Shown: positions 48,808 to 58,463, counted from the stretch's first letter. The stretch: 64,000 nucleotides of DNA from Roseiarcus sp036488815 (GCA_036488815.1 DASXGX010000103.1:23195-87194), one strand, 5' to 3'. The notes: generated by a model from the sequence alone, not told the origin. Translations and numbers: made by a program.

Positions 48808-49497
48808 CTACGCTCCGTCGCTGAAGCGGTAGCCGATGCCCGATTCAGTGCGGATGATCGACGGCGCAGAGGCGTCGCGCTCGATCTTGTTGCGCAATTG
48901 GCCGACGAACACGCGTAAATACTGGGTGTCGCTCTTGTGCGCGGGGCCCCACACCGCCGTGAGAAGCTGGCTATGCGTCATCACCCGTCCCGCATTGCCG
49001 GCGAGGGCGCACAAAAGGTCGTATTCGCGCGGCGTCAGCTTGATCGCCGCGCCGTCGCGCGCGACGAGACGGCGCTCCATGTCGATCGTCAGACCGTCGA
49101 TCTCGATCTTCGTCTTGGGCGCGACGCCGGCTTTTGCATGACGCAGGGCGGCGCGCAGACGCGCCAACAATTCGCCGATCGTGAACGGCTTCTCGACGTA
49201 GTCGTCCGCCCCAAGATCGAGCGCGGCGATCTTTTCCGCCTCGCGATCGCGCGCGGAGAGAACGACGATCGGGGCTGCGGTGAACTGTCGCGCCGCGGCG
49301 ATCACCTCTTTGCCGTCCATGTCGGGCAGGCCGAGATCGAGCACGACGAGGTCGGGCGCCGCATTGGCGATGAGGCGCAGCGCCTCGTGGCCGCCGCCGG
49401 CGTGCAGCACGGCGTAGCCCGAAGCCTCAAGCGCGGGGCGGAGAAATCGAAGGATCTGCGGCTCGTCGTCGACGACGAGAATGCGGGGGCCGTTCAT
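48808..49497 (-). CDS. kdpE: KdpE response regulator
   Basis: 229 residues, OmpR type. The receiver domain has phospho-acceptor Asp54 (LVVLDLGLPDMDGKEV) with the acidic pair VVDDEP, and switch Lys in YVEKPF. The C-terminal winged helix (LTPREYDLLCALAGNAGRVM; SDTQYLRVFVGQLRNKIE) is typical of KdpE. Activates kdpFABC when potassium is low. Its ATG overlaps the kdpD stop by 4 nt. Likely binds the paired repeats at 52536-52585. Confidence 0.95.
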   Translation of the reverse strand: MNGPRILVVDDEPQILRFLRPALEASGYAVLHAGGGHEALRLIANAAPDLVVLDLGLPDMDGKEVIAAARQFTAAPIVVLSARDREAEKIAALDLGADDYVEKPFTIGELLARLRAALRHAKAGVAPKTKIEIDGLTIDMERRLVARDGAAIKLTPREYDLLCALAGNAGRVMTHSQLLTAVWGPAHKSDTQYLRVFVGQLRNKIERDASAPSIIRTESGIGYRFSDGA

Positions 49498-52199
49498 GAT
49501 ACCGCCTTCGTGGCTTCGGACGCCTCGGCGGCCGGTACGGAGATCACGAGGCGCGTGCCGCGCCGCCGCGCTGCAGGGCTCTCGGCCCAGATCCGCCCGC
49601 CCATCGCTTCGACGAGGCCGCGGCTGATCGACAGGCCGAGGCCGGTTCCAGCGCGCCGGCCGTCCATCCGGCCGCCGCGAAAGAACTTCTCGAAGATGCG
49701 TTCGAGGTCGGCCGGCTTGACGCCGGGTCCTTCGTCGGTGACGGAAATGAGGACGAGAGCGCCGTCGCGCCGCGCGTGGATGGCCACGCGGCCGCCGCCG
49801 CCGTATTTCTGTGCATTGTCGAGCAGGTTGAACAGCACCTGCTCGAGCAGCTTGGCGTCGCCTTTGACGAAGGGCAGATCGCGGGCGACGCTTGTCGCGA
49901 AGTTCTGCGCCGGAAACGCCTTGGCGGCCCGGTCGACCGAGGCGCGCACGAGTTCGGCGACGTCGACGAGATCGGTTTTCGGCCTGAGCGCGCCCGCCTC
50001 GATTCGCGACATGTCGAGCAGATTGGCGATGAAGCGGGTAAGGCGTCCCGATTCCTCCTCGATGGAGACGAGGATGTCCGCGCGTTGCTCGGCGGGCATG
50101 GCTTCGCCGAACTTGCGCAGCGTCGTCACCGCGCCGGTGATCGTCGCCAGGGGCGTGCGCAAGTCATGCGAGAGAGAGGCGAGCAGGGTGGTTCGCAATT
50201 TTTCGTTTTCCTCCAGCGCGACGGTGCGCACGGACGCTTTGACCAGGATCGCGCGGTCGATCGCGATCGCCGCCTGTTCGAGAATGAGGTTGAGCGCGTG
50301 CTCCATGGTCGGCGACAGCGGCCCGGCGGGATCTTGCGGCTGGAAACCGCAGACGCCGACGACGCCGCGCGAGGTCACCAGCGGGCGAAACTGAAAGCGC
50401 ACGTTGGGGAGCGTGCCGGTCTTCCAGCCCGCCGCCTCGCTCTTCTCGAAGGCCCAGCGCGCGGCTCCCTCCTCGCCCGCATCCAGCGCGTCGATCGGCG
50501 GCCAGGCCGAGCTCAGCGCGAGCTCGCCATCCTCGGGCGTCAGCATGACGACGCAGCGTGCGCTCAGCGTCTTCTGCGCATAGACCGTCGCCGCCTGCAG
50601 AATGTCGTCGAGCGCTACGGCGCCGGACAGCTTGCGGGAAAGCTCGAACAGCGATTGCGTCGCGCGCGCGCTCGCCCGCGCCAGCGTTTCCTGATCGCGC
50701 GCGCGTCCCGCCAGCCAGCTCACCAGAATGGCGACGGCGAGGAAAATAACGAGGGCGAAGAATTCGTGCGGCTCGTTGACGGTGAATTGGTAGAGCGGCT
50801 CGATGAAGAAGAAATCGTAGGCGAGGAAAGACAGAACCCCCGCGAGGATCGCGGCGCGCGCGCCGTAGCGCGCGGAGCAAAACAGCACGGCGATCAAGAA
50901 GATCATCGAGAGATTGGGCAGGCGCAGCCACACATTGAGCAGCTCGCCGGCGCCAACCGCCGCCGCCACGGAGGCGACCGCCGCCGCCGCGCCGATCCGG
51001 GTTTCCCGCCCTAGCAGCGCGCGCAGGTCCCACCGCCTGGGCGGCGTCTGGCTCGGTTTGTCGCCCGTTACGACATGCACGCCGATAAGCGCGGCGCGGC
51101 GCACCAAAGCCTCCGACAGCGAGCGTCCAGCAAGCCGCCGAAGCAAGCCCGCTTTGGACCGCCCGACGACGATCTGGGTGATGTTTTCGCGCTGCGCGTA
51201 GAGAAGGATCTCGGCGGGGAGATCGTGGCCCGCGAGCCGCGACACTTCGGCGCCGAGGCTTTGCGCCAACCGCAGCGCGTCGTCGGCGATCTTGGCGCGT
51301 TCGCCCGGCGCCTCCGAGCCGCCGGGCGTGTCGACGGTCACTGCGACCCAGCTTGCGTTGAGGCCGGTCGCAAGGCGGCTGGCTGCGCGCACCACGTCAT
51401 GCGACAGACCGTCCGGCCCGACGCAGACCAGCAGGCGCTCGGCGGTTTCCCACGGTCCTTCAATCGCGTTCTGGCGCAGTTGCTCGACCATCTGGTCGTC
51501 GACCCGCGCCGCGGCGCGCCTCAGCGCGATCTCGCGCAGCGCGGTGAGGTTGCGCAGCGTGAAGAACTTCTGCTGCGCCAGCTTGGCGGTCTCGGCGAGA
51601 TAGACCTTGCCGTCTTTGAGGCGCTGGATCAACTCCTCGGAGGGGATGTCGACGAGCACGATGTCGTCGGCGTCGCGCAGCACGATGTCGGGCACCGTCT
51701 CGCGCACCGTGACGCCGGTAATGCGCGAGACGACGTCCGCGAGGCTCTCGAGATGCTGGATGTTCAAGGCGGTCCAGACGTCGATGCGCGCGTCGAGCAG
51801 CTCTTCGACGTCCTGCCATCGCTTGGGGTGTCGGCTCTCCAGCGCGTTGGTGTGGGCGAGCTCGTCGACGATGATGAGCTTGGGCTTGCGGCGCAGCGCG
51901 GCGTCGATGTCGAATTCCTCGATCACATGGCCCTGCCACGGGACCTGGCGGCGCGGCAGAGTTTCGAGGTCGCGCGTCAGCGCCTCGGTGTCGCTGCGCG
52001 CGTGCGTCTCGACGAGGCCGATGACGACGTCGACGCCCTCCTCACGCAGCAGGCGGGCGCGTTGCAACATGGCGTAGGTCTTGCCGACGCCGGGCGCGGC
52101 GCCGAGGAACACCAGCAGTCGCCCGCGCTTGCCTCGTTCAGCCAAAGCGAGTAGGGCGTCGGGGTCGGGTCGACGTTCGGAATGACGGTCAGTGGCCAA
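49494..52199 (-). CDS. kdpD: KdpD potassium-sensing histidine kinase
   Basis: 901 residues. N-terminal KdpD domain with Walker A (FLGAAPGVGKTYAMLQRARL) and DELAHTNA; a universal-stress-protein-like domain (about 250-370); four membrane helices at about 400-500; GAF domain; HisKA with SLSHDLRTPLATITGA; HATPase with NLLDNAQKYG and GTGLGLSISRGLVEAMGG. Senses potassium limitation and phosphorylates KdpE. It is second on its strand after a 54-residue membrane peptide gene at 52287-52451. Confidence 0.96.
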   Translation of the reverse strand: MATDRHSERRPDPDALLALAERGKRGRLLVFLGAAPGVGKTYAMLQRARLLREEGVDVVIGLVETHARSDTEALTRDLETLPRRQVPWQGHVIEEFDIDAALRRKPKLIIVDELAHTNALESRHPKRWQDVEELLDARIDVWTALNIQHLESLADVVSRITGVTVRETVPDIVLRDADDIVLVDIPSEELIQRLKDGKVYLAETAKLAQQKFFTLRNLTALREIALRRAAARVDDQMVEQLRQNAIEGPWETAERLLVCVGPDGLSHDVVRAASRLATGLNASWVAVTVDTPGGSEAPGERAKIADDALRLAQSLGAEVSRLAGHDLPAEILLYAQRENITQIVVGRSKAGLLRRLAGRSLSEALVRRAALIGVHVVTGDKPSQTPPRRWDLRALLGRETRIGAAAAVASVAAAVGAGELLNVWLRLPNLSMIFLIAVLFCSARYGARAAILAGVLSFLAYDFFFIEPLYQFTVNEPHEFFALVIFLAVAILVSWLAGRARDQETLARASARATQSLFELSRKLSGAVALDDILQAATVYAQKTLSARCVVMLTPEDGELALSSAWPPIDALDAGEEGAARWAFEKSEAAGWKTGTLPNVRFQFRPLVTSRGVVGVCGFQPQDPAGPLSPTMEHALNLILEQAAIAIDRAILVKASVRTVALEENEKLRTTLLASLSHDLRTPLATITGAVTTLRKFGEAMPAEQRADILVSIEEESGRLTRFIANLLDMSRIEAGALRPKTDLVDVAELVRASVDRAAKAFPAQNFATSVARDLPFVKGDAKLLEQVLFNLLDNAQKYGGGGRVAIHARRDGALVLISVTDEGPGVKPADLERIFEKFFRGGRMDGRRAGTGLGLSISRGLVEAMGGRIWAESPAARRRGTRLVISVPAAEASEATKAVS

Positions 52200-52286
52200 G
52201 GGTCCGCGGCCTCAAGAGGACGACGCCATTATAGCCCAAGCGTGCGCCTCAGAAGCAACCGCATAAAGACAGGAGCGTGCGCCCCT

Positions 52287-52451
52287 TCATCGCCCCGTCG
52301 TCATCCAGACCACGAATAGGGCGATGGTGACGACGATGAACGCGGCTTGCGAGACAGCGAGTGCGGCGCTTCCGCCCGATCTGCGTCTTGGCTCGATGTC
52401 GGCGGCGGCGAAAACGGCCCGGCCGCGATGACGCAATCGTTCCGTGTACAA
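52287..52451 (-). CDS. 54-residue single-span membrane protein upstream of kdpD
   Basis: Reads MYTERLRHRGRAVFAAADIE, a basic linker PRRRSGGSAAL, and one membrane segment AVSQAAFIVVTIALFVVWMT. TTG start at 52451 with AGGAGA 7 nt upstream. It precedes kdpD by 88 bp on the same strand and faces the kdpFABC promoter. Too short to have been picked up as an ORF. Could modulate KdpD or be unrelated. Confidence 0.5.
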   Translation of the reverse strand: MYTERLRHRGRAVFAAADIEPRRRSGGSAALAVSQAAFIVVTIALFVVWMTTGR

Positions 52452-52535
52452 GGGGTCTCTCCTCGCGCTTCGTTAGACGGCGAGAGGCTAGCGCCGTCGC
52501 AAGCAAGCTTTCGATAGGCAATTTGGGCCGCCGCC

Positions 52536-52585
52536 ATAAGGGAGTCGTAAGGAACGCGCCGCGCCGCTCCTTATGAATTCCTTAT
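52536..52585. promoter_or_regulatory. paired-repeat operator, probably for KdpE
   Basis: On the plus strand TCCTTAT occurs at 52568-52574 and 52579-52585, 11 bp apart. On the minus strand the same motif (ATAAGGG, GTAAGGA) lies at 52536-52542 and 52547-52553, again 11 bp apart. Two face-to-face tandem sites on one helical turn fit dimers of an OmpR-type regulator between the kdpF side and the kdpDE side. Confidence 0.6.
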
Positions 52586-52664
52586 ACGCCAGCGGTCATT
52601 CACGCATTGAACGCTTACGGCGGCAAGGCGCAAAACCCGACAGTAAATTCGAAGGAGCCGCATC

Positions 52665-52748
52665 ATGGCTGATGTTGTCTATCTCGTCGTTGGGATCCTG
52701 TTCTTCTCGCTGATGGGCCTCTACGCCGCCGCCTGCGACCGTTTGTAA
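52665..52748 (+). CDS. 27-residue membrane peptide, first gene of the kdp operon
   Basis: MADVVYLVVGILFFSLMGLY, then AAACDRL and stop: one membrane helix. AAGGAG stands 7 nt upstream. KdpF follows 11 bp later with its own AAGGAG. It could be a second KdpF-like subunit or a small regulator of the complex. I do not know a name for it. Confidence 0.65.
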   Translation: MADVVYLVVGILFFSLMGLYAAACDRL

Positions 52749-52759
52749 GGAGCCCTGCA

Positions 52760-52846
52760 ATGACCGAGCCGATCATCGGACTCGTCGTGGCGATCTGCCT
52801 CGGGATCTACCTCCTGTATACGCTGATCCACCCCGAGAAATTCTGA
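52760..52846 (+). CDS. kdpF: KdpF small subunit of the potassium-transporting ATPase
   Basis: 28 residues: MTEPIIGLVVAICLGIYLLY, then TLIHPEKF. One membrane helix and the LxxPE(K/R)F end are typical of KdpF, which stabilises the KdpABC complex. AAGGAG stands before the ATG; kdpA starts 34 nt after its stop. Confidence 0.88.
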   Translation: MTEPIIGLVVAICLGIYLLYTLIHPEKF

Positions 52847-52880
52847 ATATGTCGAGATTCCTGAACCCTAAGGTGACGTC

Positions 52881-54590
52881 ATGACACTCGTTGGCTGGTC
52901 GCAGATCGCGATCGTCCTCGCGCTCGTGCTTGTAACCGCGATTCCTATGAGCAGCCTCATAGCGAGTGTCTTTGCGGGGACGAATAACTTCCTTTCGCCG
53001 ATCCTTCGCCCGGTCGAGCGTGCCTTCTATCGCCTCGCCGGCGTTGACGAAAAGCGCGAGCAGAGCTGGCTCGTCTATGCATTCGCGCTGATCGCCTTTT
53101 CGATCGCCGGCTTCGTGTCGCTGTTCGCAATTCAGCGCTTCCAGAACGTACTGCCGCTGAATCCCCAAGGATTCGACGCTGTTCCCTCGGATCTCGCGTT
53201 CAACACGTCGATCAGCTTCATCACCAACACCAACTGGCAGAACTACGGCGGCGAGACTACGATGAGTAATCTCACGCAGATGATCGGGCTGACGACTCAC
53301 AACTTCCTGTCGGCCGCGACCGGTCTCGCCGTCGCTTTCGCGCTGGTGCGCGCGTTCTCGCGTTCGGCTTCGACGACGGTCGGCAATTTCTGGGTCGATC
53401 TGACGCGCGTCACGCTCTACGTGCTGCTGCCGCTCTCGATCGTCATTGCGTTGGCCTACGTCGCTTCGGGCGTACCCCAAACTCTGGCGGGCTCCGTCGA
53501 CGTCGCGACGCTCGAAGGCGCCAAGCAGACGATCTCGATGGGCCCGATGGCGAGCCAGGAGGCGATCAAGGAGCTCGGCACCAACGGTGGCGGTTTCATG
53601 AACGCCAATTCCGCGCACGCCTTCGAAAACCCGAACGCCTGGACGAACATCGTCCAGATCTGGTCGTTGCTGTTGATCCCGGTCGCCTCAGTCATCGCGT
53701 TCGGCAGGGCGGTCGGCGACTTGCGCCAGGGGCGCGCGATCCTGGTCACGATGAGCATTCTGCTCGTCGTCGGCGTCGGCGTCATTTATTGGTCCGAGAG
53801 CGTCGGAACGCTGGGGGTGAATGCGCTGGGGGTCGATCCCTCGGCCGGCAATCTCGAAGGCAAGGAGCTCCGCTTCGGCCAGGCGATGGACGCACTGTAC
53901 ACCGCGGCGACGACGGGCACCGGCACCGGGGCGGTCATTACAATGCACGATTCGCTGACGCCGCTCGCGGGTCTTGTGCCGATGTTCAACATTCTGGCCG
54001 GCTGCATCTGGCCGGGCGGCGTTGGCGCGGGCCTCTATGGGTTCCTCGTCGTCGCCGTGCTCGCCGTGTTCATCGCCGGCCTGATGGTCGGGCGCACGCC
54101 CGAATATCTCGGCAAGAAGATCGAGACGCGGGAGCTGAAGCTCGCGATGTTCGCGGTGCTGATCTATCCGCTCGTCGTGCTCGGCTTCTCCGCGACGTCG
54201 GTGCTGATGAAGACGGCCTTGGACAGCCTCAACAATTCGGGGCCGCACGGGCTGTCTGAAATCCTCTACGCCTACGCATCGACCAATGCGAACAACGGCT
54301 CGGCTTTCGCAGGCCTCAACGGCAACACGCCCTGGTTCAACACGACCCTCGGCTTCGCCATGCTTTTTGGCCGCTTCGCCTACGCCATTCCGGTGCTCGC
54401 CCTCGCCGGCGGTCTCGCCGCCAAGAAGAAGGCGCCCGCTTCGGCCGGCACGTTCCCGACCACGGGACCGCTGTTCGTCGGCCTGCTGCTAGGCGTCATC
54501 GTGATCCTCTACCTGCTGCAGTACTTCCCGGCGCTCGCGCTAGGGCCGGTCGTCGAGCATTTCCTGATGCTCAGCGGCAAGGCGTTCTGA
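52881..54590 (+). CDS. kdpA: KdpA potassium-binding subunit
   Basis: 569 residues, polytopic, forming the potassium selectivity filter of the high-affinity Kdp pump. Filter loops include SFITNTNWQNYGGETTMSNL, KELGTNGGGFMNANSAHAFE (second GxNGGG-type loop), AATTGTGTGAVITMHDSLTP and ASTNANNGSAFAGLNGNTPW, as in other KdpA proteins. Normal length. GGTGACGTC before the ATG is a weak ribosome site; coupling to kdpF is likely. Confidence 0.97.
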   Translation: MTLVGWSQIAIVLALVLVTAIPMSSLIASVFAGTNNFLSPILRPVERAFYRLAGVDEKREQSWLVYAFALIAFSIAGFVSLFAIQRFQNVLPLNPQGFDAVPSDLAFNTSISFITNTNWQNYGGETTMSNLTQMIGLTTHNFLSAATGLAVAFALVRAFSRSASTTVGNFWVDLTRVTLYVLLPLSIVIALAYVASGVPQTLAGSVDVATLEGAKQTISMGPMASQEAIKELGTNGGGFMNANSAHAFENPNAWTNIVQIWSLLLIPVASVIAFGRAVGDLRQGRAILVTMSILLVVGVGVIYWSESVGTLGVNALGVDPSAGNLEGKELRFGQAMDALYTAATTGTGTGAVITMHDSLTPLAGLVPMFNILAGCIWPGGVGAGLYGFLVVAVLAVFIAGLMVGRTPEYLGKKIETRELKLAMFAVLIYPLVVLGFSATSVLMKTALDSLNNSGPHGLSEILYAYASTNANNGSAFAGLNGNTPWFNTTLGFAMLFGRFAYAIPVLALAGGLAAKKKAPASAGTFPTTGPLFVGLLLGVIVILYLLQYFPALALGPVVEHFLMLSGKAF

Positions 54591-54620
54591 CGGCAGACCT
54601 CATTCTTATTGGAGCGTTCC

Positions 54621-56675
54621 ATGTCTACAAAGGCGAAAGCCCAAGGCCTGTTCGACCCGAAAATACTGGGCTCGGCGGCCGTCGAGGCGTTCCGCAAGCT
54701 CGATCCGCGCGCGCTGGCGCGCAACCCGGTGATCTTCGTCACCGAGGTTGTGTCCGTGGTCGTCACGGCGTTCTTTCTTCGCGACCTCATTACGAATGCC
54801 GGATCGCCGCTGTTCTCCGGCCAGATCGCGTTCTGGCTTTGGTTCACGGTGCTATTCGCGAATTTCGCGGAAGCAGTCGCGGAGGGCCGCGGCAAGGCGC
54901 AGGCGGACACTCTGCGCAAGAGCCGCAGCGAGACGCGCGCCAAGCGCTACGTCGACGCCAAGAACCTCAACGGCCCCTATCAAGGCGTCAACGCGCTCGA
55001 TCTGCGTCTCGGCGACGTGGTGCTGGTCGAGACGGGCGAGATCATCCCCGGCGACGGCGAGATCGTCGAGGGCCTGGCCTCGGTCAACGAGTCGGCGATC
55101 ACTGGCGAATCCGCGCCCGTCATCCGCGAGGCGGGCGGCGACCGCTCGGCGGTGACCGGCGGCACGACTGTGCTGTCCGATCACATCAAGGTGCGCATCA
55201 CCGCTGAAGCCGGCTCGACCTTCATCGACCGCATGATTGCGCTCGTCGAAGGCGCCGAGCGTCAGAAGACGCCCAACGAGCTTGCGCTCTCGATCCTGCT
55301 CTCCGGCCTGACGCTCATCTTCCTGATCGTCTGCGTGACGCTGTGGCCGCTTGCCGCTTATTCGGGCACGATGCTTTCGGCGACGGTGCTGATCGCGCTG
55401 CTGGTCTGCCTCATCCCGACGACGATCGGCGGCCTTCTTTCGGCCATCGGCATCGCGGGCATGGATCGGTTGATCCGCTTCAACGTCATCGCGACTTCGG
55501 GTCGCGCGGTTGAAGCGGCCGGCGACGTCGACACGCTGCTGCTCGACAAGACCGGCACGATCACCTTCGGCAACCGCATGGCCGACGAATTCGTCGCCGT
55601 TGCGGGCGTGCCGGAGCGCAAGCTCGCCGAGGCGGTGCTGCTCGCCAGCCTCGCCGACGAGACGCCGGAAGGCCGCTCCATCGTCGCGCTGGCCAAGAGC
55701 CGCTACGGCCTAGATGCGCCGGCCGATCTCGCCGGCGCGACGGTCGTTCCCTTCAGCGCGCATACGCGTCTGTCGGGCGTCGACATGGCGAACCGGGTTC
55801 TGCGCAAGGGCGCGGTCGATTCGATCCTGGCCGAGGCCGGCATGACGCGCGAAAGCGCGCCGGCCGACTTCAACCAGGCAGTCGATCGTATCTCGCGCGG
55901 CGGCGGCACGCCGCTCGCCGTCTCCGACAACAAGCGCCTCCTCGGCGTCGTCTATCTCAAGGACATCGTGAAGCCGGACATCCGCCCGCGCTTCGCCGAA
56001 TTGCGCGCGATGGGCATCAAGACGGTGATGGTGACGGGCGACAATCCGCTGACCGCCGCCGCCATCGCGTCGGAAGCCGGCGTCGACGATTTCCTTGCGC
56101 AGGCGACTCCGGAAGACAAGCTCGCCTATATCCGGCGCGAGCAGCAGGGCGGTCGCCTGATCGCAATGTGCGGCGACGGCACCAACGACGCGCCGGCGCT
56201 CGCGCAGGCCGACGTCGGCGTCGCGATGCAGACGGGAACGCAGGCCGCCCGCGAAGCGGGCAACATGGTCGACCTCGACTCCGATCCGACCAAGCTCATC
56301 GAGATCGTCGGCATCGGCAAGCAGTTGCTGATGACCCGAGGCTCGCTGACAACGTTCTCGATCGCCAACGACGTCGCGAAATATTTCGCAATCATCCCCG
56401 CGATCTTCGTGGGAACCTATGACAACCAGCTCGGCGTGCTGAACATCATGGGGCTGCATTCCGACAAGTCGGCGATCCTTTCGGCGGTCATCTTCAACGC
56501 GCTCATCATCATCGCGTTGATCCCGCTCGCGCTGAAAGGCGTCGCGTATCGCCCGGTGGGCGCGGCGGCGCTGCTGCGCCGCAACCTCGCGATCTACGGG
56601 CTCGGCGGCCTCGTCGCCCCCTTCATCGGCATCAAGATCATCGACGTCTTGGTCGCCTTCCTGCATCTGGCTTGA
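54621..56675 (+). CDS. kdpB: KdpB P-type ATPase subunit
   Basis: 684 residues. The catalytic P-type ATPase of the Kdp pump. Phosphorylated Asp309 in LLLDKTGTITFGNRMADE; actuator TGES loop SAITGESAPVI; hinge GDGTNDAPALAQADVGVAM; membrane segments at both ends. TTGGAGC stands before the ATG at 54621. 30 nt after kdpA and 10 nt before kdpC. Confidence 0.97.
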   Translation: MSTKAKAQGLFDPKILGSAAVEAFRKLDPRALARNPVIFVTEVVSVVVTAFFLRDLITNAGSPLFSGQIAFWLWFTVLFANFAEAVAEGRGKAQADTLRKSRSETRAKRYVDAKNLNGPYQGVNALDLRLGDVVLVETGEIIPGDGEIVEGLASVNESAITGESAPVIREAGGDRSAVTGGTTVLSDHIKVRITAEAGSTFIDRMIALVEGAERQKTPNELALSILLSGLTLIFLIVCVTLWPLAAYSGTMLSATVLIALLVCLIPTTIGGLLSAIGIAGMDRLIRFNVIATSGRAVEAAGDVDTLLLDKTGTITFGNRMADEFVAVAGVPERKLAEAVLLASLADETPEGRSIVALAKSRYGLDAPADLAGATVVPFSAHTRLSGVDMANRVLRKGAVDSILAEAGMTRESAPADFNQAVDRISRGGGTPLAVSDNKRLLGVVYLKDIVKPDIRPRFAELRAMGIKTVMVTGDNPLTAAAIASEAGVDDFLAQATPEDKLAYIRREQQGGRLIAMCGDGTNDAPALAQADVGVAMQTGTQAAREAGNMVDLDSDPTKLIEIVGIGKQLLMTRGSLTTFSIANDVAKYFAIIPAIFVGTYDNQLGVLNIMGLHSDKSAILSAVIFNALIIIALIPLALKGVAYRPVGAAALLRRNLAIYGLGGLVAPFIGIKIIDVLVAFLHLA

Positions 56676-56685
56676 GGAGCATTCC

Positions 56686-57300
56686 ATGCTGAGCCAAATT
56701 CGCCCCGCCATCGTCTTGCTCGTGCTGTTCACGCTGCTGACGGGGCTCGTCTATCCCCTGGCGATCACCGAGGTCGCTCAATTCGCGATGCCTTATCAGG
56801 CGAACGGCAGCTTGCTCTCGGTCAAGGGACAGGCCGTCGGGTCGGCGCTGATCGGGCAGAACTTCGCGAGCAACAAGTACTTTCACGGCCGCCCGTCGGC
56901 GACCCAGGCGCAGGATCCCGCTGACCCCGACGATCCGACCAAGACGATCGACGCACCCTACAACGCCGCCAATTCGACGGGTTCGAACCTTGGTCCGACG
57001 TCGCAGAAGCTGCTCGACCGCGTGAAGGCGGACGTCGAGGCCAAGAAGGCGGCCGGCTGGGCGATGCCGATCCCGGCGGACGCCGTGACCACGTCGGCCT
57101 CCGGCCTCGATCCGCACATCTCGCCGGAGAACGCCTTGGCGCAGATTCCAGCGGTCGCCAAGGCCCGCAACTTGCCCGAGGACCAAGTGCGCGCGCTGGT
57201 CGAAGCGCACATCCAAGGTCGCGTTTTCGGCCTCGTCGGCGAGCCGCGCGTCAATGTGCTGCAGCTCAACATCGCGCTCGACGGCCTGAAAGCTTCGTAA
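56686..57300 (+). CDS. kdpC: KdpC subunit of the potassium-transporting ATPase
   Basis: 204 residues, one N-terminal membrane helix (IVLLVLFTLLTGLVYPLAIT) and a periplasmic domain with SALIGQNFASNKYFHGRPSA, SGLDPHISPENALAQIP and LVEAHIQGRVFGLVGEPRVN VLQLN-type ending. Stabilises KdpAB and helps nucleotide binding. TGAGGAGC precedes the ATG. Last gene of the operon. Confidence 0.96.
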   Translation: MLSQIRPAIVLLVLFTLLTGLVYPLAITEVAQFAMPYQANGSLLSVKGQAVGSALIGQNFASNKYFHGRPSATQAQDPADPDDPTKTIDAPYNAANSTGSNLGPTSQKLLDRVKADVEAKKAAGWAMPIPADAVTTSASGLDPHISPENALAQIPAVAKARNLPEDQVRALVEAHIQGRVFGLVGEPRVNVLQLNIALDGLKAS

Positions 57301-57332
57301 CCCCTTGCAAATGGGTTGACGCACACCGTCTT

Positions 57333-57351
57333 GGCCGGGCTTGTCCCGGCC
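57333..57351. repeat. palindromic intergenic repeat
   Basis: GGCCGGG-CTTGT-CCCGGCC with the flank CATCCACGC. This GCCGGGCTTGTCCCGGCCATCC-like string is a dispersed intergenic repeat I recall from many Hyphomicrobiales genomes; a shortened cousin (GGCCCGGCTTGTCACGAC) lies at 57523-57540. It may end the kdp transcript. Confidence 0.55.
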
Positions 57352-57566
57352 ATCCACGCGGGGCCGTCACGAAGACCCTATGACGTTAGAATCGTCCGCC
57401 CGGCATGGGCGCCCGACACAAGGCAGCACAAGGCCGGGCATGACGAAAAGAGCTGCTCGGCGCGTCGACCAGAATGAAGAATGCGCTAGGGGCGCCCATT
57501 TTGCCTCGCCTCGCGCGTCATGGCCCGGCTTGTCACGACGGCGAGGGATGCCACCGCTTACCGCAG

Positions 57567-58436
57567 CTACTTCTCCAGCAGCTTGCCAATTTCCTTGAGA
57601 TCGTGCTTGCGTTCCGCGTCGATCGGCGGGGGTGTGAGATTGAGGCCCTTCAGCGTGTCGATGACGATCTGCGACACGATGAGGCGCGCATTCGGTTTGT
57701 CGTCGGCGGGAACGATCCACCAGGGGGCGTTAGCCGCGCTGGTCTCGCTCAGGGCGTGCTCGTAAGCGTTGATGTAGTCCTTCCAGTATTCGCGCTCCAG
57801 CGCGTCGGCGCGCGTGATCTTCCAGGATTTTTCCGGGGTGTCGAGCCGCCGCTGCAAGCGGCGTAGCTGTTCCTCCTTGGAGATGTGCAGGAAGATTTTT
57901 ACGACGCGCGTGTGATTGACATGGAGATGTCGCTCGAAGTCGCGGATCGAGCGGTAGCGGTCAGCCCAAATCGCGTCGAGATCGGCTTCCGGGTCGTGGA
58001 TGCCCTCCTCACGCAGCAATTCGGGATGGACGCGGATGACGAGGACAGGTTCGTAATAAGAACGGTTGAAGACGCCGATGATCCCGCGCTCCGGCAATTC
58101 GCGAGCGCAGCGCCAGAGAAAGTCATGTAGCAGCTCGTTCGAACTCGGCTGCTTGAAGGAGGCGATCTTGCACCCCTGTGGATTGACGCCGGACATCACG
58201 TGGGCGATCGCGCCGTCCTTGCCGGCGGTGTCCATGCCTTGCAGGACAAGAAGCAGCGCATAACCCGCGGAGCGGTACAAATCCTCCTGCAACTTGCTCA
58301 GCGTCGAGACGTGGTCAGCGAGAATATCCTTGTAATTCGATTTTGATTTGTAGAACGGGTCGACCTCGGTAGGCCGTTGGTGGAGCGACACGTCGTCGCC
58401 CTCGTCGACACGGAAAGCGCTCACGTCGATCTGCAT
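57567..58436 (-). CDS. polyphosphate kinase 2 (PPK2) family protein
   Basis: 289 residues. Moves phosphate between polyphosphate and nucleotides. Walker A GMDTAGKDGAIAHVMSGVNP, Walker B-like IGVFNRSYYEPVLVIRVHPE, lid residues KIFLHISKEEQLRRLQRRLD, and WWIVPADDKPNARLIVSQIV, all in PPK2 order. Whether it prefers AMP, ADP or both cannot be told. It stands between kdpC and the deformylase gene and has its own upstream gap of only 27 bp, so it may be cotranscribed with def. Confidence 0.92.
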   Translation of the reverse strand: MQIDVSAFRVDEGDDVSLHQRPTEVDPFYKSKSNYKDILADHVSTLSKLQEDLYRSAGYALLLVLQGMDTAGKDGAIAHVMSGVNPQGCKIASFKQPSSNELLHDFLWRCARELPERGIIGVFNRSYYEPVLVIRVHPELLREEGIHDPEADLDAIWADRYRSIRDFERHLHVNHTRVVKIFLHISKEEQLRRLQRRLDTPEKSWKITRADALEREYWKDYINAYEHALSETSAANAPWWIVPADDKPNARLIVSQIVIDTLKGLNLTPPPIDAERKHDLKEIGKLLEK

Positions 58437-58463
58437 CGCAACGCTCCTTCTAAGCCTCGCCCA

